A stretch of DNA of 64,000 nt from Gemmatimonadota bacterium (GCA_029262115.1 JAJCZZ010000108.1:27639-91638); one strand, 5' to 3'; positions 1 through 8,077 are shown, numbered from the stretch's first letter. Numbers and translations are program-made. Notes: a model not told the origin generated them from the sequence alone.

Positions 1-28
1 CCCATTCGCCGTGTCCGGTGGTATCGTC

Positions 29-649
29 TCATTTCGGCTCCTCGTCGGGCACGGGGGCCAGGCCCGCCCGCGCGAACTCGGTCGCGTGTCGGATCATCTG
101 CTCCCGGAATTCGGGATCGGTGGTCGGAATCCCGAGGACCGCCTGGACCATCGGGGACACCAGCGTCATGTAAACCGGCTGAGCGACCAGTGAAAAGGCC
201 GTCAACATGGGATTTCCGGGGCGCACGGAGCCGTCCAGCTCTCCTTCTATCTGGAGCGCGGCCAGCGCGCCGGCGATCGCCTGAAAAATCCGCACGACCG
301 GCTCCGGCGGCCCCCGTCCGGCCGTCAACTCCTGAAGCATCAGTCGAGGGAGGTCTGGATGCTCACCGAGGACGTGGAAGTAGGCCTCCACGACGGCGCT
401 CATGCGGTCGATCGCGGGTCCCTCCCTGTGCGCCACCGCCAGCACGGCGTCGCGAACCTGCCCCAACTCGGATTCGAGAACCGCTTCGTACAGCCCCCGT
501 TTCGAGCCGAAGTGATAGGTGATGGCACCGAGGTTGGCCCCAGCGTGCCGGGTGATCGCCCGGACGGATGCACCGTCGAAGCCCTGCTGGGAGAAGAGGA
601 CCCGTCCTGAGGCGATCAACGTTTCGCTCGTGCTCTCGGATTGATTCAT
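29..649 (-). CDS. TetR/AcrR-family transcriptional regulator
   Basis: A 206-residue one-component repressor of TetR type. The N-terminal helix-turn-helix lies at about residues 28-48 (ASVRAITRHAGANLGAITYHF), followed by a helical ligand-binding half. The C-terminal half looks like the CerR/YbiH type, but I am not sure of that. I chose the ATG at 649 because the HTH begins at the usual distance from it; longer in-frame extensions lack family character. A 16-bp palindrome covers this start codon, so autorepression is likely. The gene lies 91 bp downstream of the BtuF-like gene on the same strand. The ligand cannot be told from sequence. Confidence 0.9.
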   Translation of the reverse strand: MNQSESTSETLIASGRVLFSQQGFDGASVRAITRHAGANLGAITYHFGSKRGLYEAVLESELGQVRDAVLAVAHREGPAIDRMSAVVEAYFHVLGEHPDLPRLMLQELTAGRGPPEPVVRIFQAIAGALAALQIEGELDGSVRPGNPMLTAFSLVAQPVYMTLVSPMVQAVLGIPTTDPEFREQMIRHATEFARAGLAPVPDEEPK

Positions 650-661
650 ACGTTCGTATGA
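646..661. promoter_or_regulatory. Palindromic operator on the TetR gene start codon
   Basis: TCATACG-TT-CGTATGA is a perfect inverted repeat with 7-bp arms and a 2-bp centre. It includes the ATG of the TetR gene (complement of 647-649). Size and symmetry fit a TetR dimer site. Binding here would block transcription or initiation directly, so autoregulation is inferred. Confidence 0.65.
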
Positions 662-740
662 TACCAGAACACAGAAAACTGGACAAGGGGCGAGTGTGGA
701 TGCATCGGCGCTCGGATGGCCGAGGCACCTTCGGAGCACA

Positions 741-1547
741 CTATCTCCGTCTCGGCGGGCGCGCCGAGCACGTGGACTTCGCGGCGGCGACCGCTGCGAC
801 GACCTCCCGCACGGCCCGCACGCCCTCGACCAATCGGGGCCCGGGCCGGCCCATGAAAGGCTCGCCGACACAGAACACCCGGTTCTCCCGCACGAAGGCC
901 AGCTCCTGCCAGGCCGGGTTTCGGAGTACCACATCCGGGCGGTATTTCGCGGGATGCACGCCGCACCAGGACAGGACAACGGCGTCCGGGGCGGCCTCGG
1001 CTACCTCCTCGTCGGTCATCGGGCGGCTTTTCACCTCTTCGTGCCCGAGCGTGGCCCGGGCGCCCGCCGCGGCGAGCAGGTCGGTCGTCCACGACCGCCG
1101 CCCCGGGGTGATGACCGGTTTCGGCCACCACTGGACCAGCAGCTGAGGCGCGTCGTCCGGTAGCGGCGGGGCCTCGAGCTCGGCGCGCATCTCCGCGATC
1201 ACGGCGTCCGCCCGGTCGCTCACCCCGAGACAACCGGCGATGTCGCGGATGTCTCGGTAGACGTCGTCCAGACTGACCGGCTCGGGCGCGATGAAGGGCA
1301 GATCGGCGGCTTCGAGCCGCTCGACGACCTTCTCGTGACCGGGCACCGTGAGCGTGGCGAGGACCAGATCCGGCTCCAGAGCGACCACCGCCTCGACGTC
1401 GATGTCCAGGTCGGGGCCGACCTTTGGCAGCGGATCCACGACAGCGGGTGGCCAATCGGAATGGTCATCCACGCCCACGAGCCAGTCGGCGCAGCCGAGC
1501 GCGTGGACGATTTCCGTATTCGAGCAGGCCAACGAAACGATGCGCAT
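741..1547 (-). CDS. BtuF-like cobalamin/metal-chelate binding protein (helical-backbone receptor)
   Basis: A 268-residue protein of the BtuF/TroA fold. It has the N-terminal lobe motif RIVSLACSNTEIVHALG, the region GVDDHSDWP, then the EALEPDLVL-type stretch (EAVVALEPDLVLA), and a second lobe with PDAVVLSWCG. The family binds vitamin B12 or iron chelates for ABC import. Unusually the protein starts directly with the domain and has neither a Sec signal nor a lipobox, so it may work in the cytoplasm or as a stand-alone binder. No ABC permease or ATPase gene is next to it. The last 15 or so residues are Arg/Ala-rich and look unstructured. Confidence 0.8.
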   Translation of the reverse strand: MRIVSLACSNTEIVHALGCADWLVGVDDHSDWPPAVVDPLPKVGPDLDIDVEAVVALEPDLVLATLTVPGHEKVVERLEAADLPFIAPEPVSLDDVYRDIRDIAGCLGVSDRADAVIAEMRAELEAPPLPDDAPQLLVQWWPKPVITPGRRSWTTDLLAAAGARATLGHEEVKSRPMTDEEVAEAAPDAVVLSWCGVHPAKYRPDVVLRNPAWQELAFVRENRVFCVGEPFMGRPGPRLVEGVRAVREVVAAVAAAKSTCSARPPRRR

Positions 1548-1714
1548 GAAGACGGCTACCCGGCGTCTCCGGGACGAGTGCCCGTGAACCGCAACAATCG
1601 GGTCTGCGGGGGGTCATCATCGGTGCAGCCATGACCTGTCCCGGGCCCACGGGCCCGCGCCCGCCGGCATGGCGAAACCTCTCTCTCGACAGCAACACCA
1701 GATTGGAGTGAATC

Positions 1715-2296
1715 GTGGCCCGCACACCTTCGACCATGCTGGCGCTCGGCACGCCCGCGCCCGACTTCGAGCTTCCGGAACCCGCCACGGGGCAGATCGT
1801 CGCCCTCGCGGACTTCGACGCGGCCAAAGCACTCGTGGTCGTATTCCTCTCGAACCACTGCCCGTTCGTCAAGCACATCGCGGACGAGCTGGCGACGTTC
1901 GCGCGCCAGTACGCGGATCGGGGTGTCGCCGCGGTGGGTATCAACTCGAACGACATCGCCGCCTACCCGGACGACCGTCCCGAACTGATGAAGGTGGAGG
2001 TCGAGACCCGCGGGTACGGCTTCCCCTACCTGTTCGACGAGAGCCAGGAGGTGGCACACGCATACCGAGCTGCCTGTACACCCGACTTCTTCTTGTTCGA
2101 TGAAGACCGGGCCCTGGTCTATCGAGGCCAGTTCGATGCCGCGCGTCCGGGCAATGACACGATCGTGTCCGGAGCGGATCTTCGAGCCGCGTGCGATGCG
2201 GTCCTTGCCGGTAACGCCCCCCTGACCGACCAGGCGCCGAGCATCGGCTGCAACATCAAGTGGCGTCCGGGTAACGAGCCGGAATACTGGGGATAG
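1715..2296 (+). CDS. Thioredoxin-fold AhpC/TSA-like protein with NHCPFVKH motif
   Basis: A 193-residue peroxiredoxin-like protein. The thioredoxin fold opens with LGTPAPDFELP and carries SNHCPFVKH around Cys49, the single active-site cysteine of this subfamily. A second cysteine is at 179 in PSIGCNIKW, a conserved C-terminal signature of the same group. It probably reduces peroxides or thiols in the cytoplasm, because no signal peptide is visible. The start is GTG at 1715, with GGAG seven bases upstream. A strong hairpin follows the stop. The exact substrate is unknown for the family. Confidence 0.85.
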   Translation: MARTPSTMLALGTPAPDFELPEPATGQIVALADFDAAKALVVVFLSNHCPFVKHIADELATFARQYADRGVAAVGINSNDIAAYPDDRPELMKVEVETRGYGFPYLFDESQEVAHAYRAACTPDFFLFDEDRALVYRGQFDAARPGNDTIVSGADLRAACDAVLAGNAPLTDQAPSIGCNIKWRPGNEPEYWG

Positions 2297-2309
2297 GGGA
2301 TAAACGAAA

Positions 2310-2341
2310 GAGGCGCCACCGATTCTTCTCGGTGGCGCCTC
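2310..2341 (+). terminator. Strong hairpin after the thioredoxin-fold gene
   Basis: A perfect 13-bp stem (2310-2322 with 2329-2341) with a TTCTTC loop, 14 bp after the stop codon. No U-tract follows, so termination is either Rho-assisted or the hairpin mainly stabilises the mRNA 3' end. Confidence 0.7.
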
Positions 2342-2410
2342 ACTGTCGCTGGCCCGGCGCGAACGCCAGGTGGGCGCGAACAGCTCGTGATCCGCTCGGC
2401 TTAAATAGCC

Positions 2411-2478
2411 TTACTGGCGATCGCTTGCCCGTGCCGGGCTGGACAGGGTACTGTGACTAGACAAGAGATCACCTCCTT
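2411..2478 (-). CDS. Possible 17-residue leader-type ORF with a perfect Shine-Dalgarno
   Basis: The otherwise empty 2342-2711 interval holds, on the minus strand, AAGGAGGTGATC (complement of 2467-2478), which pairs with the whole 3' tail of 16S rRNA. It is followed at correct spacing by TTG at 2464 and a 17-codon frame ending in TAA at 2411-2413 (MSSHSTLSSPARASDRQ). Expression is not proven and the peptide resembles nothing I know. An overlapping alternative frame from an upstream ATG lacks a Shine-Dalgarno. I see no other element in this interval. Confidence 0.3.
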
Positions 2479-2711
2479 GTATCGGGTCGACATCGGGCTG
2501 AACACCAGCGGGCTCTCTGACCCGCAGTCCACGGCTGAAGTTCCCTTGAACCCCAACCGTGACCCAGTCGGAAAATTGATCCGACGCCGGATGATACAGC
2601 GCCGCCGCGCAGAAACGCAAGGGGGGTACGTACGACCGCTGGTATATGGCGCCCAACCGTATACGACATGCGGTAGTTCCGGCGCATTGAGCCGGGCACA
2701 GGAGCGCCGTT

Positions 2712-3383
2712 TCAGGCGTCTCGCCAGGCGCGCCGGAAGAGCACGACGCTCGCGGCAAGGGCCACGGCGATCCAGATCACACCCCACAATTCGGTCGGCG
2801 TCCCCGTGATCTCCCCGAGCATGAAGGCGTCCGATTCGAGATGCGGCCGGTCCAACACGTCGCTCTTGATGTCGAGAATGGCGTAGAGCGCACTCGTCAG
2901 TCCGAGCGACATCAGCAGGATCCGGTTCTTGTCGGGAGAGAACCGACGGGACACGACCATCAGCCCGGCGCCGAAGAGCACGCCAAAGACCAGGCCGAAC
3001 GACGACCGGACGAAGGCCAACGTAAGGAGCACCACCAGCGATCCGATCAACCCGTTGACCCACCGGGTCGGTACGCGCTTGGCGCGGGCGGCCTCGACCA
3101 TGAGCGCACCCCAACCGAGGCTCCCGAGGTATCCGGCCGACAGCGTGAGAAGGGCGTTCCCGCCCGGGCAGTAGCACGCTCCGCCCTGCATCGGGTCCAG
3201 GACGATCCGCTCGACCGTACCCCCGGTTGCGACACTCACGAGAGCGTGGCTGATCTCGTGAAGCAGGACCACGAAGATCTTGAGCGGATAGACCAGCGGC
3301 GTATCCCAGAGGATCCACAGTACCCCGAAGTACAGCGCGAAGCCGGCGAGGAAGGACGCCTTTCGTTTGGTGGCAGCTTTCAT
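2712..3383 (-). CDS. M50-type integral membrane zinc metalloprotease
   Basis: A 223-residue polytopic membrane protein of the peptidase M50B-like group. The zinc-binding HEISH motif is at residues 42-46 inside a predicted transmembrane helix (VVLLHEISHALVSVATGG), as in site-2-protease relatives. Several further helices follow (for example GLIGSLVVLLTLAFV). The family cleaves or handles membrane substrates within the bilayer. There is no PDZ domain and the protein is short, so it belongs to the minimal type. It lies 132 bp downstream of the PpiC foldase gene on the same strand and may be co-transcribed with it. Confidence 0.85.
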   Translation of the reverse strand: MKAATKRKASFLAGFALYFGVLWILWDTPLVYPLKIFVVLLHEISHALVSVATGGTVERIVLDPMQGGACYCPGGNALLTLSAGYLGSLGWGALMVEAARAKRVPTRWVNGLIGSLVVLLTLAFVRSSFGLVFGVLFGAGLMVVSRRFSPDKNRILLMSLGLTSALYAILDIKSDVLDRPHLESDAFMLGEITGTPTELWGVIWIAVALAASVVLFRRAWRDA

Positions 3384-3515
3384 GGATGGTTTCTCGGGGA
3401 CCTCGGAGCGACTGCGTTGGAGTTCGCGGTCACGAATAGAGACTGCGCGACCCTACGTGGGGTTGCCTCGGGCGGTTTCCCGGGGATCGTAGCCCGGGTG
3501 TCGCCTCGGTGGGCT

Positions 3516-4532
3516 TCATCTCGCTTCGGCGACCTCGATCTCGTACCGCGCTCGGAGCACGTCATCGATGTCCGCCAGCTCCTTCCGGGCGATCACCGCG
3601 CCCTGGGCCGAGAGAGCCAGTGCCCGCCGTGCCGCGACGGCGACCTGATCCGGGGACAGTCCATAGCGGAAGCCCAGCGCGGCGGCCCACCGGTGGGTCA
3701 TGTCCGACCACCGGCGCCTCAAAGCTTCCAGCTCTCCGGGGGGCAGAATCAATCCCAATTCCTCGGCGTCGTCGAGCGCCTCTTCTCGCGCCTCCTCGTC
3801 GGAGCGCCATGCCTCGACCAGCGTCAGCGGATCCCCGACACGCGGCGCGAGCTCGCGGATGACGACGGCTCGCGCTTCCGGGAAGGGGACGATTTTTCGG
3901 TCCCCGAGGCGCAGGATATGGTAGCCGTACTCGGTCTCGGTGACGGCACTGATCTCTCCGACTTCGAGGGCCGATGCCGCCGTCCAGAATTCATCGACCC
4001 AGGCACCTTCGCGACCGGGCGAGAGAAGCCCCTGGCGCCCCTCGGCACCCGGCTCCTCGGAAAGGCGGGCGGCCGTCTCGGCGAAGTCGGCTCCACCGCG
4101 CAGAGCCGTGAGCGCGCGCGTCGCTTTTCGCTCGGCCTCGGCCCGGTGTGTGGGCGTTCGCCAGCGCTCCGAGAAGAAGAGGATATGGCGGACGGTCAAC
4201 TCGTACTCGGGATCGGTGAGATATCGGGCTTCAAGGACCGGATCATCCACGCCCGCGTCGGCCAGCACTCGGTGGGCCGCCAGCAGGTCCAGGAGCAGGT
4301 CCTCTTCCCAACGCTGAACGGCGGGCCTGCCCAGCCGTGCCTCGGACGAGTCTGCCACAGAGAGCCCGAACGCAGCCAGCCTTCCGAGCTCCCGGCGGTG
4401 CGCGGTGCTGAGTCCGAGTAGCTCGTTCTGATCGTAGGACACCGGACCGACGGTCACCGCCGGAGGCGATGCCTCGCCGCATGCGAGTTGAGTAGCCAGA
4501 AGCGCCGTCAGCAGCGCGGGTCGAGTGTTCAT
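3516..4532 (-). CDS. Exported PpiC-type peptidyl-prolyl cis-trans isomerase
   Basis: A 338-residue foldase. The parvulin/rotamase domain spans about residues 111-212 (ELTVRHILFF ... TEYGYHILRLGD), flanked by helical chaperone-like segments as in PrsA/SurA relatives. Translation probably starts at the ATG at 4532, giving MNTRPALLTALLATQLAC, an export signal ending in Cys18. The lipobox is imperfect (Gln at -3), so lipidation is uncertain. It would assist folding of exported proteins in the periplasm. A divergent M15 peptidase gene shares the upstream region, which carries a 26-bp inverted repeat. Confidence 0.85.
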   Translation of the reverse strand: MNTRPALLTALLATQLACGEASPPAVTVGPVSYDQNELLGLSTAHRRELGRLAAFGLSVADSSEARLGRPAVQRWEEDLLLDLLAAHRVLADAGVDDPVLEARYLTDPEYELTVRHILFFSERWRTPTHRAEAERKATRALTALRGGADFAETAARLSEEPGAEGRQGLLSPGREGAWVDEFWTAASALEVGEISAVTETEYGYHILRLGDRKIVPFPEARAVVIRELAPRVGDPLTLVEAWRSDEEAREEALDDAEELGLILPPGELEALRRRWSDMTHRWAAALGFRYGLSPDQVAVAARRALALSAQGAVIARKELADIDDVLRARYEIEVAEAR

Positions 4533-4590
4533 CAAAAACCGCTCGAACTTGCGGGACACGTCCTCGGCGGGGATCCTACAAGGGTGCCGG

Positions 4591-4616
4591 ACCGTATGAG
4601 GACCATCACATACGGT
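4591..4616. promoter_or_regulatory. Inverted repeat between divergent foldase and M15 peptidase genes
   Basis: ACCGTATG and CATACGGT form perfect 8-bp arms around a 10-bp centre. The site lies between two divergent starts (4532 and 4710) and can serve as an operator for either. The inner hexamers CGTATG and CATACG are the same as those in the TetR operator at 646-661, but in the opposite order. Confidence 0.45.
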
Positions 4617-4709
4617 AAAAGGACGAGGCAACGGCTCGCCATAGGTAGGCGTGGGCCGCCGTCGTTCAGACGAACCCTCGACTCATTGTTTGAGCAAGAA
4701 AGGGCCTAC

Positions 4710-5744
4710 ATGCGCAAACGCTACAGCTTCTTGGCAGCAGCCGTCGCGGCACCACTATTCCTGGGCAATGGGGCATCCGGCCCCGTGTCCGCCGCAGTGG
4801 CCGGCACGATGCTCGGTGACGCCACCGCCCCGACGGACCTCGTTCGTCGGGTTGTTCTGGATCCCGCGCTCCGTCCGTCCCGGTCCGGCGACGTCGTGTC
4901 CACTCATGCCGCCTTTCCGCTGACGGTGGACGGTCGTGCCGTCTCACTCGGTCTCCAGACCGTGACGCTCCTGCCTGGCGGGACGCTGCGCGTCGACACG
5001 CCTGTCTCCGGGGCCGATCTGCTCTACCAGGATGGATCAACGCAAGTTGCGGGCCCGACGGGATGGGAGTGGACCGCTCCGACGGTTCCGGGCGCGTACG
5101 CGTTGAAGGTTCGGAGCGGCGACGAGGCCGTTCACATCACCGCGCTCGTGATGCACCCCGCCACATCGGTCGAAAACGAGCGGCTGAACGGCTACCGGAT
5201 CGGAACGTACCTGGCCGAGCCTCTGCGCGGCGACCCGGCGTATTTGCCGCCGACGGGCTTTGTGGAGGTGTCCGGTGATCTGGCCGATCTCCTGATATCT
5301 CCCCGGCTACGCCTGGGACAGTTCCTCTGCAAGCAGCCCGGGGACCCTCGCTACGTGGTCGTGAGCGCGCCCCTCGTGGAGAAGTTGGAGGCCGTGGCCG
5401 ACCGGCTGGAGGCGCAGCAGGTGTCACCCTCGGCGCTCACGGTCATGTCGGGTTTTCGGACCCCGGCGTACAACCGCGCCATTGGGAACACCACGTCGTA
5501 CAGCCGGCACCTCTGGGGTGACGCGGCCGATATCTACATCGATGCCGATGGCGATGGCGACATGGATGACCTCGACGGAAATGGTCGCTCGGACACCGGG
5601 GATGCGCACGTCCTCGCCGGCTGGATCGAGGAGGTGGTCGAACACGAGGACGTGAAGCCAGGCGGGCTGTCCGTGTACCGGCGGAACGCGGCCCACGGAC
5701 CCTTCGTCCATGTCGACGCTCGGGGCACCAAGGCGCGCTGGTAG
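4710..5744 (+). CDS. Exported M15-family D,D-carboxypeptidase with acidic Ca-binding-like insert
   Basis: A 344-residue exported protein. Residues 1-30 form a Sec signal, an Ig-like beta region occupies the first half, and the peptidase M15A domain is C-terminal. Zinc ligands are visible as H267 and D274 in SRHLWGDAAD and H334 in FVHVDARG. These enzymes trim peptidoglycan stem peptides. Between the zinc motifs, residues 278-292 read DADGDGDMDDLDGNG, a dockerin/EF-hand-like calcium loop. The start at ATG 4710 has a purine-rich AAGAAAGGG upstream. Fold and catalysis are clear; the calcium role is inferred. Confidence 0.85.
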   Translation: MRKRYSFLAAAVAAPLFLGNGASGPVSAAVAGTMLGDATAPTDLVRRVVLDPALRPSRSGDVVSTHAAFPLTVDGRAVSLGLQTVTLLPGGTLRVDTPVSGADLLYQDGSTQVAGPTGWEWTAPTVPGAYALKVRSGDEAVHITALVMHPATSVENERLNGYRIGTYLAEPLRGDPAYLPPTGFVEVSGDLADLLISPRLRLGQFLCKQPGDPRYVVVSAPLVEKLEAVADRLEAQQVSPSALTVMSGFRTPAYNRAIGNTTSYSRHLWGDAADIYIDADGDGDMDDLDGNGRSDTGDAHVLAGWIEEVVEHEDVKPGGLSVYRRNAAHGPFVHVDARGTKARW

Positions 5745-5757
5745 GGAATTGGTTGGC

Positions 5758-6087
5758 TCAAACCGGTTCCTGCCGGGCCGACGGATCGACTCGGACGGGC
5801 CCTGAGTCCGGTGCGTCGGACGGTCCAGCGCCCAGTTGACGATCGAAGTCGTGCGCGGCAGCCAGCCGACGTAGCTCCGTCTCCATGTCCAAAAGGCGTG
5901 ACTCCAGATATTCGATGCGGACATCGGCCCGCGTCTGTTCGCCGGAGCGGTTCTTGCCCAACCGGTCCAGCGCATCACGGACGACGGGTCCGATGAAGAC
6001 ACGCACGGAGAAGCCGAAGACCAGGCCGAACACGGACAAGCCCAGGAATGACATCCATATCAGTTCGGCGACAGCGCGGTAGTCCAT
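5758..6087 (-). CDS. Small membrane-anchored coiled-coil protein, unknown function
   Basis: A 109-residue hypothetical protein. One transmembrane helix spans about residues 8-32 (LIWMSFLGLSVFGLVFGFSVRVFIG), followed by a basic stretch and a coiled-coil-like helix (IEYLESRLLDMETELRRLAAAHDF). The tail is Pro/Asp-rich and disordered. The topology suggests an inner-membrane protein with a cytoplasmic helix. It is convergent with the M15 gene, 13 bp apart, and divergent from the ThDP enzyme. I recognise no family. Confidence 0.6.
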   Translation of the reverse strand: MDYRAVAELIWMSFLGLSVFGLVFGFSVRVFIGPVVRDALDRLGKNRSGEQTRADVRIEYLESRLLDMETELRRLAAAHDFDRQLGAGPSDAPDSGPVRVDPSARQEPV

Positions 6088-6224
6088 GCGACACTCGTGT
6101 GGGGGTGGGAGTGGAACCCGTACGGTAGGGACGCAGAAGGGGTTTCGCTTGCGGAGCCGGACGAGGACACTTTCGTAGGCGGGGCGGCGACTCGGAGACG
6201 GATCCGCGGCGGCGACTCCGCGGC

Positions 6225-6350
6225 GTGCGCTGGCCTCGAGTCGCCGATGGGGGTCTCTTTCCGGATTCCATCGAAATCAATCCGTACCTCACTGTGATGT
6301 CACTGGCCGATCGCGTGGCCGAGGGCATCCTGGACGAGTTGGCCTCATGA
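6225..6350 (+). CDS. Possible 41-codon ORF or 3' gene remnant coupled to the ThDP enzyme
   Basis: In frame with a GTG at 6225 the sequence reads ADGGLFPDSIEINPYLTVMS and continues to end in GILDELAS. The composition is protein-like, and the TGA overlaps the ATG of the ThDP enzyme gene (ATGA). Upstream in the same frame the codons become an Arg/Gly-rich run without protein character, back to a stop at 6126-6128. It could be a small coupled peptide or the surviving 3' end of a deleted upstream gene. I do not recognise the family. Confidence 0.35.
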   Translation: MRWPRVADGGLFPDSIEINPYLTVMSLADRVAEGILDELAS

Positions 6351-8074
6351 AACGAACGGGCGGCTCCATCGTCGTGCGGGCCCTGGAGGATGAGGGCATC
6401 GGCTTTGCCTTCGGGATTCCCGGTACGCACAACATCGAGTTGTACGACGCGCTCGCGGGCTCCGACACGGTGCGCACGGTCCTCGTCACCGACGAGCAGA
6501 GCGCTTCCTTCATGGCCGACGGTGTCTGGCGTGCGTCGGGGAACATGGCGTGTGTCAACGTGGTGCCCGGAGCGGGGCTCACGCATGCCCTGTCCGGAAT
6601 TGCGGAAGCGTTCATGGACAACATCCCGATGCTGGTGTTGGGATGCGGCATTCGGCGGGACTCGGGAAAGTCGTTCCAACTCCACGACATCGACCAGGCC
6701 GCCTTGGTGTCGCCTGTGGTGAAGCGGACGTATCTCCCGCGGACTGGAGAGGCGTTGTACTCCGATATTCGAGCCGCATGCGTTCTCGCCCGATCGGGCG
6801 CTCCAGGCCCTGTTTTCGTCGAGGTTCCCGCCGAACTGTACCTCTTCACCCATGATGTCGACTTCGGGACGGTCGGACCGTCCGCCGCTCCGATCCCTCA
6901 GCCGGACCCACCGCTCCTGGAGCGAGCCGTGGCGCTCCTGGCGGGCGCCCGGCGACCCCTGATCTACGTCGGTGCCGGAGCGATGGATGGGGGCGCCGAG
7001 GTCCGGGTGCTCGCCGAGCGGCTCGAGGCGCCGATCACCACGACGATCCAAGGGAAGGGGGTCGTGCCCGAGGACCACCCGCTGTTCCTGTGGCCGGGCT
7101 TCGGACGGATGGCGCCACCGTTCGTCAACCGAGTCGTCGAGGAGTGCGACGTCACGCTCGCCATCGGCTGCCGTTTCAGTGAGGTCGGGACGGGGAGCTA
7201 TGGGCTGGAGCCACCGGGCGCGCTCATCCACGTGGACATCGATCCCGACGTGCTGGGTCGGAACCATCCGGCCGACCTCGCGATCGTAGCCGGAGCCGGT
7301 GCCTTTCTTCGTGCGGTGCTCTCCGAGTTGGACGAACATCAGGCGCCGAAGGACCGGGCCATGCGCGCCTCGATCGCCACCGGACACGCCAACGTTTGGG
7401 AGGAATGGCTCTCCCACGCCGGGGGAGCCGGGGTGACTCCGGCCCATCTCCTGCGCACCTCACAGCGGGTCTTCGGTCCCGAGGCCGTCTACACCTCCGA
7501 CAGCGGTAACGGCACCTTCCTGGCCATGGAGTGCCTCCGACTGGAGGGTCCCCGCCGTTTCCTGGCCCCCGTCGACTACTCGTGCATGGGGTACTCGGTC
7601 CCCGCCGCGGTGGGGGCGAAGCTGGCTCGACCCGACACCCCCGTGGTGGCCCTGGCCGGGGACGGCGCGTTCCTGATGACGGGACTCGAGACGGCGACCG
7701 CCGTGCGGGAGGGTGTGGGTGTCGTGATCGTCGTGCTCCGCGACCGGGAATTGGCCCAGATCGCCCAGTTCCAGTCCACGGCCATGAATCGCAAGATCGC
7801 GAGCCGAGTCCACGACTATGAAGTCGAGCACTTCGCTCGCGCCGTGGGCGCACGGTTCCTTCGACTCGATGCCGATCCAGAGGTGGAGCCGGTGCTCGGA
7901 AAAGCCTCCGCTCTGGCCTCCCAGGGCCACACCGTCCTGATAGACACCGCCATCGACTACTCGAAAAAGACGTACTTCACGCGGGGCGTCATCAAGTCGT
8001 ATCTGCACCGGCTTCCGCTCAAAGATCAGATGCGCTTCATCGGCCGAGCGGCCGTGCGTCGCGTGACGGGGTGA
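6347..8074 (+). CDS. Thiamine-diphosphate-dependent enzyme, acetolactate-synthase-like
   Basis: A 575-residue three-domain ThDP enzyme. The pyrimidine-binding domain is N-terminal with the catalytic Glu50 in VTDEQS. The central domain runs over about residues 190-330, and the PP-binding domain has GDG at 438-440. The usual Asn-Asn that closes the ThDP/Mg motif is replaced by Arg-Asp (VVLRDREL, about 465-466). The family decarboxylates 2-oxo acids (acetolactate synthase, benzoylformate decarboxylase, sulfopyruvate-type enzymes). No regulatory or small subunit gene is adjacent, which argues against branched-chain amino acid synthesis. The substrate is unknown. The start overlaps the preceding short frame. 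Confidence 0.8.
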   Translation: MKRTGGSIVVRALEDEGIGFAFGIPGTHNIELYDALAGSDTVRTVLVTDEQSASFMADGVWRASGNMACVNVVPGAGLTHALSGIAEAFMDNIPMLVLGCGIRRDSGKSFQLHDIDQAALVSPVVKRTYLPRTGEALYSDIRAACVLARSGAPGPVFVEVPAELYLFTHDVDFGTVGPSAAPIPQPDPPLLERAVALLAGARRPLIYVGAGAMDGGAEVRVLAERLEAPITTTIQGKGVVPEDHPLFLWPGFGRMAPPFVNRVVEECDVTLAIGCRFSEVGTGSYGLEPPGALIHVDIDPDVLGRNHPADLAIVAGAGAFLRAVLSELDEHQAPKDRAMRASIATGHANVWEEWLSHAGGAGVTPAHLLRTSQRVFGPEAVYTSDSGNGTFLAMECLRLEGPRRFLAPVDYSCMGYSVPAAVGAKLARPDTPVVALAGDGAFLMTGLETATAVREGVGVVIVVLRDRELAQIAQFQSTAMNRKIASRVHDYEVEHFARAVGARFLRLDADPEVEPVLGKASALASQGHTVLIDTAIDYSKKTYFTRGVIKSYLHRLPLKDQMRFIGRAAVRRVTG

Positions 8075-8077
8075 GGG

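Noticed and set aside
1548..1650. A B12-box-like GGAGAC string just before the BtuF-like gene, suggesting a cobalamin riboswitch
   Set aside because: The other conserved parts (GGGAA region, GCCACTG core, correct spacing) are not seen, so the string is probably chance. A covariance search with the cobalamin riboswitch model would settle it.
2467..2478. A 16S rRNA 3' end (GATCACCTCCTT on the plus strand)
   Set aside because: Sequence on both sides has no rRNA similarity; on the minus strand it is better read as a Shine-Dalgarno.
2841..4421. Long open frame on the plus strand over the M50 and foldase genes
   Set aside because: It lies antisense to two genes with clear domains and has Arg/Gly/Pro-rich composition without motifs; high GC keeps such frames open.
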